From contig NZ_CP013233.1 in assembly GCF_001584165.1 (NCBI RefSeq), positions 4,534,620 to 4,598,619 on the forward strand: 64,000 nucleotides of DNA, written 5' to 3'. Source of the stretch: Collimonas arenae (GTDB taxonomy: Bacteria > Pseudomonadota > Gammaproteobacteria > Burkholderiales > Burkholderiaceae_D). Of this stretch, positions 1 through 8,520 are shown one piece after another. The translations under genes and the position numbers were made by a program. How positions within the stretch are numbered: position 1 is the stretch's first letter; each line of letters starts with the position of its first letter. The notes beneath the pieces were generated by a model. It did not search any database. It was not told the origin of the DNA and was given only the letters and a program-made list of their open reading frames with translations.

Positions 1-1304
1 TTCGCCATGACCCCCAGCGGCGCGCGCAGCGTTGACAGATTCTCCAGTGGATTTTTTTCCGAAAGAAGCAAATCGGCGCGACTGCCAATCTTGATCGTCC
101 CGAACGGCTCCCCGTCCGGCACCGAACGCTGGATGAATTCACCCGCCGTCCGGGTGGCAGCGGAGAGCACCTGATAGCGGCTGAGGCCGGCTTCTTCAAG
201 AGCTTGCAAGTCATCATGCAATGAAAAGCCAGGCACCAGACCTGGGATGGTCGGCGCATCGGTGCCGACAATCAGGGAAACTTTGGCGTCCGACATCTTT
301 TTGATAAAGCGCTTCAGGAACTCAACCCTGCCGTCCAGATCGCCCTGGCGCAGGCTATAACCTTCGTCGCGCCATGCCAGGCGCCGGCTGGGCGCGAGGT
401 AACGCGTTTCCGGCATATGCATATAACGCTCGAGCACCGCCGGCTTGCCCCACTGGCGGGCAATGGTTGCATAAGTGTTCAGATCAGCGGTGACGAAAGC
501 GTGGTTGCGTTTGACGAAGGCGATCGCAGCCGGAATTTCATCCAGGTTTGGCGCGCTATCCATCTGTCCTGAACCGCCCGGATTTTGATCGTCGGGATGA
601 GAGAAGGTTGTATAAAAAAATTCTTCAGAATGGGCCACCATGAGCTGGCCGGCATCAAGCTGTCGCTCCAGGCCAACTCGGGTAACGCCGTGGCCGATGA
701 CAGCCATATGCTGGCTGCGCGCCTCCTCCATGAGTGCCTCGAAACTGGCCGGCGACAGATTGTTGTAGACCTTGATGAAATCGTAGCCGTTGGTCTTGGC
801 CAGGCCGACAATGGCGCGCGCCTGTTCTGGCGTCGCCACGACAAAGTGACCATACTGCGGCGAGCCGTCAATCAGGAAGCCGGCATACACATGCGGCCCC
901 GCAATCTTGCCACGGTTGATCGCGGGCCTCAGTTGGGCATTGAAGGCATTCGAGGCTTCTCCCATATTCAGCACGCTGGTGACACCGTTGGCCAGGTAAA
1001 CCTTCATGTCGCCGGTGGTGTCTGAATGCACATGCATATCGGCCAATCCAGGTGAAAGGAAGTTGACGCCGTGGCCGTCGACGATATGCGCTCCCGCCGG
1101 AATCGCCACGGTGGACCCAATCGCGACAATTTTGCCGTGCTCCACCACCACGCTCTGGTTACGCACGATTCGATCAGTGTCCATTGGCAGCAGGTTAACC
1201 CTGGTGAAGACGGTAGCCGCATCGGCGTCCCATTGCGACGGCTGGGCACTAGCGACAGCACAGCAGAACGACACAACGGCCGTGATCAAGGCAAGTATTT
1301 TCAA
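1..1304 (-). CDS. Secreted amidohydrolase family protein (C-terminus outside window)
   Basis: Metal-dependent hydrolase of the amidohydrolase superfamily, probably exported; the substrate cannot be read from the sequence. I start it at a TTG at 1304 because GGAGA lies seven bases upstream and the first 21 residues form a signal peptide (MKILALITAVVSF, cut near ASA-QP). The frame is open to base 1, giving about 434 visible residues; the terminal LGVMA suggests only a short tail is missing. Metal-site motifs appear in the usual order: ADMHVHSD near residue 90, GHGVTR near 205, VAHSEE near 224 and VGTDAP near 345. It diverges from the AlaX gene across an intergenic segment that shares a 67-bp block with the dadA promoter region, so co-regulation with D-alanine catabolism is possible. 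Confidence 0.8.
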   Translation of the reverse strand, partial: MKILALITAVVSFCCAVASAQPSQWDADAATVFTRVNLLPMDTDRIVRNQSVVVEHGKIVAIGSTVAIPAGAHIVDGHGVNFLSPGLADMHVHSDTTGDMKVYLANGVTSVLNMGEASNAFNAQLRPAINRGKIAGPHVYAGFLIDGSPQYGHFVVATPEQARAIVGLAKTNGYDFIKVYNNLSPASFEALMEEARSQHMAVIGHGVTRVGLERQLDAGQLMVAHSEEFFYTTFSHPDDQNPGGSGQMDSAPNLDEIPAAIAFVKRNHAFVTADLNTYATIARQWGKPAVLERYMHMPETRYLAPSRRLAWRDEGYSLRQGDLDGRVEFLKRFIKKMSDAKVSLIVGTDAPTIPGLVPGFSLHDDLQALEEAGLSRYQVLSAATRTAGEFIQRSVPDGEPFGTIKIGSRADLLLSEKNPLENLSTLRAPLGVMA

Positions 1305-1343
1305 TTACGGTCTCCATTGAGATTATTATTTGCATGCCTGCGA

Positions 1344-1410
1344 CAAATGCCACCTGATCGCCAATGGCATAGCGCGTGTTAATGTAAATCAAAAACAATG
1401 CATTTGCCGG
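1344..1410. promoter_or_regulatory. 67-bp conserved intergenic block, copy A
   Basis: This block matches 3294-3360 at 56 of 67 positions with no gap. It is bounded by a perfect inverted repeat, CAAATGC at 1344-1350 and GCATTTG at 1400-1406. It lies in the divergent promoter region between the amidohydrolase and the AlaX gene; its twin lies between the Lrp-type regulator and dadA. I infer an operator, possibly for that Lrp-family regulator. A short dispersed repeat is the alternative. Confidence 0.5.
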
Positions 1411-1524
1411 AGCGATGCGTCCAGGACCGGGCTAATCTTCAGCAATAAATTAGAACTAAATTGTCCAAGCCTGATTCGGCAAAGCGATTTATCCTTAACG
1501 CATCTTCGATGATCCAAAACAGCC

Positions 1525-2166
1525 ATGACCAGCAAGCTTTTCTGGCAAGACCCTTACCGCACCACACTCACAACCCGCGTGACGGCCGTCGATAACCGGC
1601 GCGTCCACCTGGCGGAAACCATTTTCTTCGCCTTCTCCGGCGGCCAGGAAAGCGATGCCGGCACGATTGGCGGGCAGCCGGTGCTGGCGGCGGAAAAAGA
1701 TGGCCTGGAGATTGTCTATACGCTGGCGGACGGACATGGATTGCAGGTCGGCAGTGAAGTAGAAATCCACATCGACTGGGAGCGCCGCTATCGCCTGATG
1801 CGGCTGCATTTCGCCGCCGAAATGGTGCTGCAGATGGTGTACCGGCTGTGTCCCGGGATCGAACGCATCGGCGCCCACATCTCGGCCGACAAGGCACGTG
1901 TGGATTTTGCCCATGAGGGCAGCATCGCCGCGCTGTTCCCACAGATCGAACAGGAAGCAGCGGCGCTGTCGCAGGCAGACCTGCCGATCGTGACAGCCTT
2001 TACTGACGAAGCCGCGCAGCGACGCTATTGGGAAGTCGCCGGTTTCGCCCGCATGGCGTGCGGCGGCACCCACCCACGCTCGACCGCGGAAATCGGTTTG
2101 CTCAAATTGAAGCGAAAAAATACTGGTAAGGGCAAGGAACGCATCGAGATCAGCCTGGTTGAATAA
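1525..2166 (+). CDS. AlaX-type alanyl-tRNA editing protein
   Basis: Free-standing editing domain related to the AlaRS editing module and expected to deacylate mischarged tRNA(Ala), such as Ser-tRNA(Ala). The 213-residue protein has the family segment GGQESDAGTIGG (residues 39-50), the second metal half-site CGGTH (C179, H183) and an IGAHIS segment near 115-120. The first metal half-site is atypical: the usual HxxxH reads HFAAE (H95, E99), so one histidine is replaced by glutamate. Length and domain order suggest a type I/II AlaX without the AlaRS C-terminal domain. No strong ribosome-binding site precedes the ATG. Deacylase activity is inferred from family membership only. Confidence 0.8.
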   Translation: MTSKLFWQDPYRTTLTTRVTAVDNRRVHLAETIFFAFSGGQESDAGTIGGQPVLAAEKDGLEIVYTLADGHGLQVGSEVEIHIDWERRYRLMRLHFAAEMVLQMVYRLCPGIERIGAHISADKARVDFAHEGSIAALFPQIEQEAAALSQADLPIVTAFTDEAAQRRYWEVAGFARMACGGTHPRSTAEIGLLKLKRKNTGKGKERIEISLVE

Positions 2167-2174
2167 AGCCTGGC

Positions 2175-2530
2175 GAATGCAAAGGCATGTGCTCCGTGGT
2201 CCGTTAAAAGGGGTCAGAGTAATTTTCGCACAGAACCGCGAAAAAAAACTCCGACCCCATTTAACTGCGTGGGGTTGGTTTTGACGTTGCTGTTGGTTTT
2301 GACGTTGCCGCTGCTTTTGACTTTTCGCATGCTGACGTTGCCAAATGGGACGGGGGACAGTCGGGAATGATGGGACACATGTTTGAGCGCAGCGAGTTTG
2401 TGTCCCATCCGACTGGCGCACGGCTCATTTGGGGACCCGCCAACGGCGGGCAACGACTGTGCGATCGCCTTCTTTTGGTTACTTTTTTTGCGCCCGGCTA
2501 GTGTCCACGAAGTGGTAACCATTTTAAGTA
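2175..2530. repeat. Composite dispersed repeat, copy 1 (hairpin + 18-bp tandem units + structured core)
   Basis: This non-coding element matches 55312-55735 in the same order and orientation. Part 1 is a long hairpin at 2203-2265 with arms GTTAAAAGGGGTCAGAGT and ACTCCGACCCCATTTAAC and inner stem TTTTCGC/GCGAAAA. Part 2 is a short tract of 18-bp units around TTTTGACGTTGC at about 2274-2340. Part 3 is a core with an 11-bp perfect stem (GATGGGACACA 2369-2379, TGTGTCCCATC 2399-2409) and a CCCGCC/GGCGGG stem (2436-2450). Minus-strand ORFs across it look similar in both copies, but several frames are open at once, so I do not call a gene. Confidence 0.75.
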
Positions 2531-2550
2531 GCACCGGACGAACACCACTG

Positions 2551-2705
2551 ATGCACCGCAGCACTTACTCCGTGGCCCGTTAAAAGGGGTCAGAGTAATT
2601 TTCGGCAAAACCCCGCCGAAAAAAAACTCCGACCCCATTTAACTACGCTGGGTTGGTTTTGATGTTGCCGTTGCTTTTGACTTTTCGCATGTTGACGTTC
2701 CCGCC
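2551..2705. repeat. Truncated copy of the composite repeat
   Basis: A second, shorter copy begins about 20 bp after the first. The hairpin at 2579-2643 has the same outer arms, but its inner stem is TTTTCGGC (2599-2606) with GCCGAAAA (2615-2622) instead of TTTTCGC/GCGAAAA. It is followed by one or two 18-bp units (about 2652-2690) and stops before the structured core. The rest of 2167-2720 holds no gene that I can support. Confidence 0.7.
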
Positions 2706-2720
2706 AGTCGTCAACCGCAA

Positions 2721-3211
2721 CTACTTGACCTCCATCGACAACGCCAGCGTCTCCTTGATCTCCTCCATCACCACATAACTCTTCGATTGCGCCGCCCCGG
2801 CAACTGCAGCAACATGTCCCCCAACAGCTTGCGATACTCCGCCATCTCCCGGATACGCGCCTTGATCAGGTAATCGAAATCACCCGACACCAGATGACAT
2901 TCCAGCACTTCCGGAATACGCAGCACTTCACGCCGAAACTGTTCGAAAGCATTCGCCGATTTCTGGTTCAGCGTAATTTCAACAAACACCAGCAGCTTGG
3001 CGCCGACCGCCGCCGGATTGATGCGCGCGTAATAGCCATCAATGACGCCGTCGCGCTCCATCCGTTTGACGCGCTCGATACAGGGCGTGATCGACAAGCC
3101 GACCTGCTCGCCCAGGTCCTTCATCGACATGCGGCCATCCTGCTGCAACAAACGCAGGATGTGGCGGTCCAGCTTGTCCAGCGCGCGGCTCGATTCCTTG
3201 TAAATTCTCAT
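2721..3211 (-). CDS. Lrp/AsnC-family regulator, DadR-like (frameshift near C-terminus)
   Basis: Leucine-responsive-type DNA-binding regulator. Residues 10-65 form the winged helix-turn-helix (LDRHILRLLQQDGRMSMKDL) and the rest the RAM ligand-sensing domain. It is divergent from dadA, and in other proteobacteria a DadR of this family controls dadA-dadX, so regulation of D-alanine catabolism is the likely role. As written, the frame ends early in RRNRRVMW. One extra G in the run opposite 2795-2798 restores the typical ending with YVVMEEIKETLALS and a stop at 2721. I therefore give the restored span and treat the break as a probable sequence error. Corrected length is about 163 residues. Confidence 0.85.
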
Positions 3212-3293
3212 GATGGGATACGGGCAGGTTTTTGATCAAATTTTCAGGCACATTTTCAGCATTAATTCCTGAATTAGTGAATTTATACAGTAA

Positions 3294-3360
3294 CAAATGC
3301 TACCGAATAGCTAATAGCATAGCGCTTATTACTGTAAATCAAAAACAATTCATTTGCTGG
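3294..3360. promoter_or_regulatory. 67-bp conserved intergenic block, copy B (dadA promoter region)
   Basis: Twin of 1344-1410 (56/67 identical, ungapped). It starts with CAAATGC and ends with the near-inverse TCATTTG. It lies 83 bp from the regulator start and 76 bp from dadA, as expected for a shared operator between divergent genes. Binding by the Lrp-type regulator is inference. Confidence 0.5.
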
Positions 3361-3436
3361 CGTTCGGCATCCTGGAACAAGCGAATCTTGAACGTGCAGT
3401 AGCATATCAACCAAGCAGGTGTGACGGAGATTCCAG

Positions 3437-4723
3437 ATGCGAGTTCTTATCCTTGGCAGTGGCGTAGTTGGGGTCACCAGCGCCTATTATCTGGCGCGCG
3501 CCGGTCATGAAGTGACCGTCATCGACCGCCTGCCCGGACCAGCGCAGGAAACCAGTTTCGCCAACGCCGGCCAGATTTCTCCTGGCTATGCCTCGCCTTG
3601 GGCCGCGCCCGGCATCCCGCTGAAGGCGATGAAATGGATGCTGCAGGAACACGCACCACTCTCCATCACCCCCGATGGCACGCTGTTCCAGCTGCGTTGG
3701 ATGTGGCAAATGCTGCGCAATTGCAGCTCGGCGCGCTACGCAGTCAACAAGGAACGTATGGTGCGCCTGGCAGAATACAGCCGCGACTGCTTCAAGGTCT
3801 TGCGCGCCGATACCGGCATCGCCTATGAAGGCCGCCAGCTCGGCACCATGCAGGTGTTCCGCAGCCAGCAGCAACTCGACGATGCAGCCAAGGATATCGA
3901 CGTATTGAAAGAAACCGGCGTGCCGTTCGAACTGCTGACGCCGGATCAGCTGGCGCAAGCCGAGCCGGCACTGGAAGCGGTCAAGCACAAGCTCAGCGGC
4001 GCCCTCCGCCTGCCGAACGATGAAACTGGCGATTGCCAAATGTTCACGACCAAACTGGCGAAGATGGCAGAAGATCTGGGGGTGCGCTTCCGCTACAACG
4101 TGCAGATCGATGCCCTGACCTTGTCCAACGGCGAAATCGCCGGCGTCCAATGCGGTTCCGAGCATCTGCAGGCCGACAACTATGTGGTGGCGCTGGGCGC
4201 CTACTCCACCGGCTTCCTCGGTTCGTTGCTGGATATTCCGGTATATCCGCTGAAGGGCTATTCGATCACGGTGCCGATTGTCGATGCGGAAGCAGCGCCG
4301 GTCTCCACCATCCTCGACGAAACCTACAAGATCGCCATCACCCGTTTCGACGACCGCATCCGCGTCGGCGGCATGGCCGAGATCGTCGGTTTCAACAAGA
4401 CGCTCAAGCCGAAACGCCGCGCCACGCTGGAAATGGTGGTCAACGACCTGTTCCCCGGTGCCGGCAACACTGCCGCAGCCAGCTTCTGGACCGGCTTGCG
4501 GCCGATGACGCCGGACGGCACGCCGATCGTCGGCGCTACCCATATCCGCAACCTGTTCCTCAACACCGGCCACGGCACGCTCGGCTGGACCATGTCTTGC
4601 GGCTCGGCGCAATTGCTGTCGGACCTGATTTCCGGCAGGCGGCCGGCGATTGCTTCGGACGATTTGTCTGTTAGCCGCTACAGCAAGGATTTCGGGCAAA
4701 CGGCGCATCCTGCCTACGCCTGA
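3437..4723 (+). CDS. dadA: D-amino acid dehydrogenase, small subunit-type flavoprotein
   Basis: FAD-dependent, membrane-associated dehydrogenase that oxidises D-alanine and other D-amino acids to 2-oxo acids and ammonia, passing electrons to the respiratory chain. The 428-residue protein opens with the dinucleotide-binding motif [20 protein letters not shown] (residues 5-24) and carries the DadA segment [21 protein letters not shown]. The C-terminus has the DAO-family FAD contact region [16 protein letters not shown]. Length fits DadA (about 430). The next gene, 74 bp downstream, is an alanine racemase. The pair converts L-alanine through D-alanine to pyruvate, and the divergent Lrp-type gene is the expected regulator. 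Confidence 0.95.
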   Translation: MRVLILGSGVVGVTSAYYLARAGHEVTVIDRLPGPAQETSFANAGQISPGYASPWAAPGIPLKAMKWMLQEHAPLSITPDGTLFQLRWMWQMLRNCSSARYAVNKERMVRLAEYSRDCFKVLRADTGIAYEGRQLGTMQVFRSQQQLDDAAKDIDVLKETGVPFELLTPDQLAQAEPALEAVKHKLSGALRLPNDETGDCQMFTTKLAKMAEDLGVRFRYNVQIDALTLSNGEIAGVQCGSEHLQADNYVVALGAYSTGFLGSLLDIPVYPLKGYSITVPIVDAEAAPVSTILDETYKIAITRFDDRIRVGGMAEIVGFNKTLKPKRRATLEMVVNDLFPGAGNTAAASFWTGLRPMTPDGTPIVGATHIRNLFLNTGHGTLGWTMSCGSAQLLSDLISGRRPAIASDDLSVSRYSKDFGQTAHPAYA

Positions 4724-4797
4724 AACGCCGTCGACCGGCGCGCAGCAAGTGTGAAATGTGATCCACCCGTTTTTGAGCGATATTTGAGCGACCCAAG

Positions 4798-5904
4798 ATG
4801 AACCCACAAGCAGCGCACGCCGGCGCAATCCTCACGATCGATCTGGATGCCATCCGCAGCAACTATCGCCTGCTCAGGCAGCAGGCTGGCAAGGCCAGCG
4901 TTGCCGCCGCCGTCAAGGCCAATGCCTACGGCCTCGGCGCCGACCAGGTCGGACCGGCGCTGGCGGCGGAAGGTTGCCGTCACTTTTTCGTGGCGCATCT
5001 GGATGAAGGCATCGCACTACGTCCGCACCTGCCGGCCACCGCCGAGATTTTCGTGCTGCATGGCGCGCCACCCGGCACCGAGCGCGAACTGATTGCCCAT
5101 GGCCTGACCCCGGTACTTAACAGCCTGCAGCAGATCGAAGCCTGGCATGCGCTGTCGCAAACCCTTGAACGTCCGTTGCCAGCGATCTTCCAGGTCGATA
5201 CCGGCATGTCGCGCATGGGCTTGCCTGCGGCCGAAGCAGAAGCATGGCTGGCCAATCCGGCTTTCATGAAAAGCATTCCGCCGCTGTTCCTGATGAGCCA
5301 TCTGGCCTGCGCCGAGCACCAGGGCCATCCGATGAACGCCAGCCAGCTGGCGCGTTTCCAAAGCTGGCGTCAGCGCTTGCCGCATATCCCTGCCAGCCTG
5401 GCCAATTCCTCCGGCATCTTTCTCGGTCCCGATTTCCAGTTCGATCTGGTGCGTCCCGGCGCGGCGCTGTACGGCATCGCACCGGTGGCCGGCGCCGCCA
5501 ACCCCTTGCGGCCAGTGGTGGCGCTGCACGGCCGCATCATTCAGTGCCGCACCATCCAGCGCGGCGACCATGTCGGCTACGGCATCAGCTATAGCGCCAC
5601 CGAAGAGCGACGCATTGCCACTGTCGGCGTCGGCTATGCCGATGGCTGGCTGCGCAGCATGAGCAACCGCGGCGTCGCCTTCATCGACGGCCGGCCGACG
5701 CCGATGGTTGGCACGGTGTCGATGGATTCGATCACGCTCGATGTCACCGGCATCGCCACCGAGCGCCTGCAGGCCGGCGCGACGGTAGAACTGATCGGTC
5801 CGCATCGTCCGCTTGACGACGTGGCGCGGCTGGCCGGCAGCATCGGCTATGAAATCCTGACCGACCTTGGACGCCGCTACCACCGCGAATATATCGGCGG
5901 CTAG
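4798..5904 (+). CDS. alr: Alanine racemase, catabolic (DadX-type) by context
   Basis: PLP-dependent interconversion of L- and D-alanine in the cytoplasm. The Schiff-base lysine is K40 in AAVKANAYGLG; the second catalytic base is the tyrosine in the VGYGISYSATEE segment near residue 260. N-terminal TIM barrel and C-terminal beta domain are both complete (368 residues). It directly follows dadA in the same direction, which favours a catabolic DadX role over a purely cell-wall role. The window holds no second alr, so it could serve both functions. Confidence 0.93.
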   Translation: MNPQAAHAGAILTIDLDAIRSNYRLLRQQAGKASVAAAVKANAYGLGADQVGPALAAEGCRHFFVAHLDEGIALRPHLPATAEIFVLHGAPPGTERELIAHGLTPVLNSLQQIEAWHALSQTLERPLPAIFQVDTGMSRMGLPAAEAEAWLANPAFMKSIPPLFLMSHLACAEHQGHPMNASQLARFQSWRQRLPHIPASLANSSGIFLGPDFQFDLVRPGAALYGIAPVAGAANPLRPVVALHGRIIQCRTIQRGDHVGYGISYSATEERRIATVGVGYADGWLRSMSNRGVAFIDGRPTPMVGTVSMDSITLDVTGIATERLQAGATVELIGPHRPLDDVARLAGSIGYEILTDLGRRYHREYIGG

Positions 5905-5909
5905 CAACC

Positions 5910-5928
5910 GTGGGCAGAATCTGCCCAC
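5910..5928. repeat. Short GTGGGCA hairpin repeat, copy 1
   Basis: GTGGGCAGAATCTGCCCAC is a 19-base palindromic unit right after the alr stop codon. Equivalent units occur at 55241-55259 and 55771-55789, with the stem kept and the loop changed. It could help end transcription, but no T-run follows. Confidence 0.6.
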
Positions 5929-5998
5929 CCTGCGTTCTACCTCTTGCGGCGCCAAAGTCGTAGAATCAAACACTTCTGTCACTCTTTTCTTCGCCGCC

Positions 5999-7237
5999 AT
6001 GACCAACACTGCGTTATCCGCACAGCTCGCCAACTGGATCGACAGTCACTTTGACGAAGAAGTCGAGTTCCTGCAACAGATCGTCCGTATTCCAACCGAT
6101 ACCCCGCCCGGCAACAACGCGCCGCATGCCGATGCGGTTGCCGCACTAATGAGCGCCTGGGGATGGCAAGCCGAGAAGCACCCGGTGCCGGCCGCCATGG
6201 TCAAGGATTACGGCATGGAGAGCATCACCAATCTGATCGTCCGCCGCAAATATGCCGGTGCGGGGCCAACCCTCGCGCTGAATGCGCATGGCGACGTGGT
6301 GCCGCCGGGCGAAGGCTGGAGCAAGCAACCGTATGGCGGCGAAATTGAAAACGGCCGCATCTACGGCCGCGCCACCACCGTCTCCAAAGGCGATTTCGCT
6401 ACCTATATTTTTGCAGTGCGCGCGCTGGAAGCGCTGGGCGTGCCGCTCAAGGGCGCACTCGAATTGCACTTCACCTACGATGAAGAATTCGGTGGCTTGC
6501 TGGGACCGGCCTGGCTACTGGAAAATCAGTTGACCAAGCCGGACCTGGTAATCGGCCCCGGCTTCAGCTACAACGTCGTCACTGCACATAACGCTTGCCT
6601 GCAGTTTGAAGTTACTGTGCATGGCAAGGCCACCCACGGCTCGATGCCGGAAACCGGCCATGACGCCTTGCAAGCAGCTACCAAGGTGTTGCAAGCGATC
6701 TACGCCAAACTGCCGGATCTGAAAAAAATCAGTTCGGCGATTCCCGGCATTACCCATCCGACCATGATCGTCGGCCGCATCGACGGCGGCACCAACACCA
6801 ATGTGGTGCCTGGCAAGGTCGTGCTGAAAATGGATCGCCGCATGATTCCGGAAGAAGATCCGGTCGCGGTCGAAGCAGAAGTGCGGGCCATGATCGAAAC
6901 TGCTGTCGATGGCTTGCCCGGCATTCGCGTCGAAATCAAACGCCTGCTGCTGGCGCGCGCGTTGCGTCCGTTGCCAGGTCACGAAAAACTGCTGGCCAGT
7001 GTGCAGGCAAATGCGCTGGCGGTTCTCGGCGAAGCGATTCCGGCTAATGGCTCGGCGCTCTACACCGATGCCCGCTTGTACGGTGAACACGGGATTCCGG
7101 TGGTGCTGTACGGCGCCGGTCCGCGTACGCTGATGGAATCCAACGCCAAGCAAGCAGATGAAAACCTGACGCTGGACGATCTGCGCAAGGCGACCAAGGT
7201 CATCGCAATGACCTTGCTGGATTTTCTGGCAGCCTAA
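5999..7237 (+). CDS. M20-family metallo-hydrolase (peptidase/deacylase)
   Basis: Di-zinc hydrolase of the M20/ArgE/DapE/carboxypeptidase G2 type; the exact substrate is unknown. I choose the ATG at 5999 because the longer frame would begin inside alr. The 412-residue protein has the first metal motif NAHGDVV (H97, D99), the catalytic/metal pair YDEEFGG near residue 162, and the lid-domain segment GKATHGSMPETGHDA near 215-230. There is no signal peptide, so it is cytoplasmic. It sits after the D-alanine genes with a hairpin repeat between, so an amino-acid-related substrate is plausible but not shown. Confidence 0.85.
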   Translation: MTNTALSAQLANWIDSHFDEEVEFLQQIVRIPTDTPPGNNAPHADAVAALMSAWGWQAEKHPVPAAMVKDYGMESITNLIVRRKYAGAGPTLALNAHGDVVPPGEGWSKQPYGGEIENGRIYGRATTVSKGDFATYIFAVRALEALGVPLKGALELHFTYDEEFGGLLGPAWLLENQLTKPDLVIGPGFSYNVVTAHNACLQFEVTVHGKATHGSMPETGHDALQAATKVLQAIYAKLPDLKKISSAIPGITHPTMIVGRIDGGTNTNVVPGKVVLKMDRRMIPEEDPVAVEAEVRAMIETAVDGLPGIRVEIKRLLLARALRPLPGHEKLLASVQANALAVLGEAIPANGSALYTDARLYGEHGIPVVLYGAGPRTLMESNAKQADENLTLDDLRKATKVIAMTLLDFLAA

Positions 7238-7674
7238 GATCTGCGCGGGAATCGCCCCGCGCTAGTCGCATATGGCCGTGACGGCAAAACCACCGTAACG
7301 GCCAGTCCCCTCTCATCTCCCCTGCCTTTCCCTGCACTGCTGCGCCACCCGCTGAAACGTTGCAGCCATCGCCCTTCCACGCAATAAATTTGCTTCGACT
7401 AGGTCGTTGTCTGATAGACATGTATTTAAACGTTTGATAACTTCCGATTCCTCTACTTTTAAGAGGAATCCATTTCCCGGGGACTGCGTCACTTCCCCCT
7501 GTCAAACGCTCATGCCAGGCCCACATCCTGCAAATTGTTCCCCAACTGACGATTCCACCGGATTTGTCTGGCGCCATGAGAACGATCGAGCTGCGGCTAT
7601 CCGAGCATTGTCCCGAATCTTTTTCGGACATCGAACAAGCCCGCTCCCACATCCTTTTACCCAACTAGAAAACT
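7238..7674. other. Gene-free 437-bp interval with three hairpins
   Basis: No frame here has coding character that I trust. I see a stem after the M20 gene (GGCCGT..ACGG with CCGT..ACGGCC, about 7274-7305), a perfect 9-bp hairpin GATTCCTCT (7446-7454) with AGAGGAATC (7462-7470), and TGTCC..GAA with TTCGGACA around 7611-7631, just before the hydroxylase gene. The first may end the upstream transcript. The others could lie in a leader RNA. Confidence 0.4.
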
Positions 7675-8226
7675 ATGGCTTTATCCAAACGATGGCAGCT
7701 GTCGGCTTTTGAATACCATGTCGATTTTATTACCGTGCCTGCACTGTTCGCTCTCGCGATCTGGCTCGGTCCGATTTCAATCTGGCAGATTGTTGCCGGC
7801 GCACTGTTATGGTCGCTGATGGAATACGGCATACACCGCTTTTTATTCCACAAATATTTCCGCCGCGATCATTGGGCCCACCACGTCAATCCGAGCGAAT
7901 ACATCGGCATTTCAGGACTTCAGGTTGCACTCGCCTACCTGGTCGCGCTGCTGCCGGCATACTGGCTCGGACTGACTTCGTTGTATGCCGGCGTCTTGAT
8001 TGGTTACATGGCTTACATCACGATCCACTATGTGATGCATCGCCCGCAATCATGGCTGTATCGTTGCATCGGCATGCTGATCAAAAACCACGACATGCAC
8101 CACCAAAAAGGCATCGAGAAAAATTTCGGTGTCACCTCGCCGCTGTGGGACTGGATATTTTTCAGCTATGCGGCGCCTTCAAGCGCAAGCGCCGGCAAGA
8201 ATCCGGCCGACGACAAACAGAAATGA
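7675..8226 (+). CDS. Fatty-acid hydroxylase / sterol desaturase superfamily protein
   Basis: Integral membrane di-iron oxygenase of the FA_hydroxylase superfamily, expected to act on a lipid or fatty acyl chain. The 183-residue protein has about four membrane segments and the histidine clusters that bind the two irons: HRFLFH (H54, H59), HWAHH (H66, H69, H70), HYVMH near 123 and HDMHH near 141. All clusters are intact. It stands alone after a hairpin-rich gap and is followed by an efflux pump gene, so context does not identify the substrate. Sphingolipid, carotenoid and hopanoid modification are all possible for this superfamily. Confidence 0.85.
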   Translation: MALSKRWQLSAFEYHVDFITVPALFALAIWLGPISIWQIVAGALLWSLMEYGIHRFLFHKYFRRDHWAHHVNPSEYIGISGLQVALAYLVALLPAYWLGLTSLYAGVLIGYMAYITIHYVMHRPQSWLYRCIGMLIKNHDMHHQKGIEKNFGVTSPLWDWIFFSYAAPSSASAGKNPADDKQK

Positions 8227-8520
8227 GATGCGGGCCGCGTGGTTCAATCCGCTAACACCCGACACACGACGCGACCCGGCCTGCACCAATTCCACTACCC
8301 TGCATTGGGGCGGCGACTCCCTTTCCCGTCCCCGCATCCTTCCCGCTCCCGGCAAGCTCGGCGATGTTCGTGTAACATGACCGCTTGTTGCCATACGCAA
8401 AATACGCAAGCAAACCCTGCGTTTGCAGCGCGTCCAGCTATTCCTGCCAGCGCACTCCTCGTCGTGCATATTTAACCAAGATTTAATCACGCACAGCCCT
8501 CTGTGCAACCTGAGTACCCA

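Noticed and set aside
2175..2705. A CRISPR-like array in the repeat region
   Set aside because: The units are 18-bp direct repeats without unique spacers, joined to hairpins, and no cas gene is present.
3407..4828. Long open frame of 473 codons on the strand opposite dadA
   Set aside because: It is the antisense shadow of dadA. The translation is rich in R, G, A and H with no domain pattern, and dadA itself is certain.
7200..7664. 154-codon minus-strand frame in the gap after the M20 gene
   Set aside because: No ribosome-binding site, no recognisable domain and odd composition; it overlaps the M20 3' end and three hairpins.
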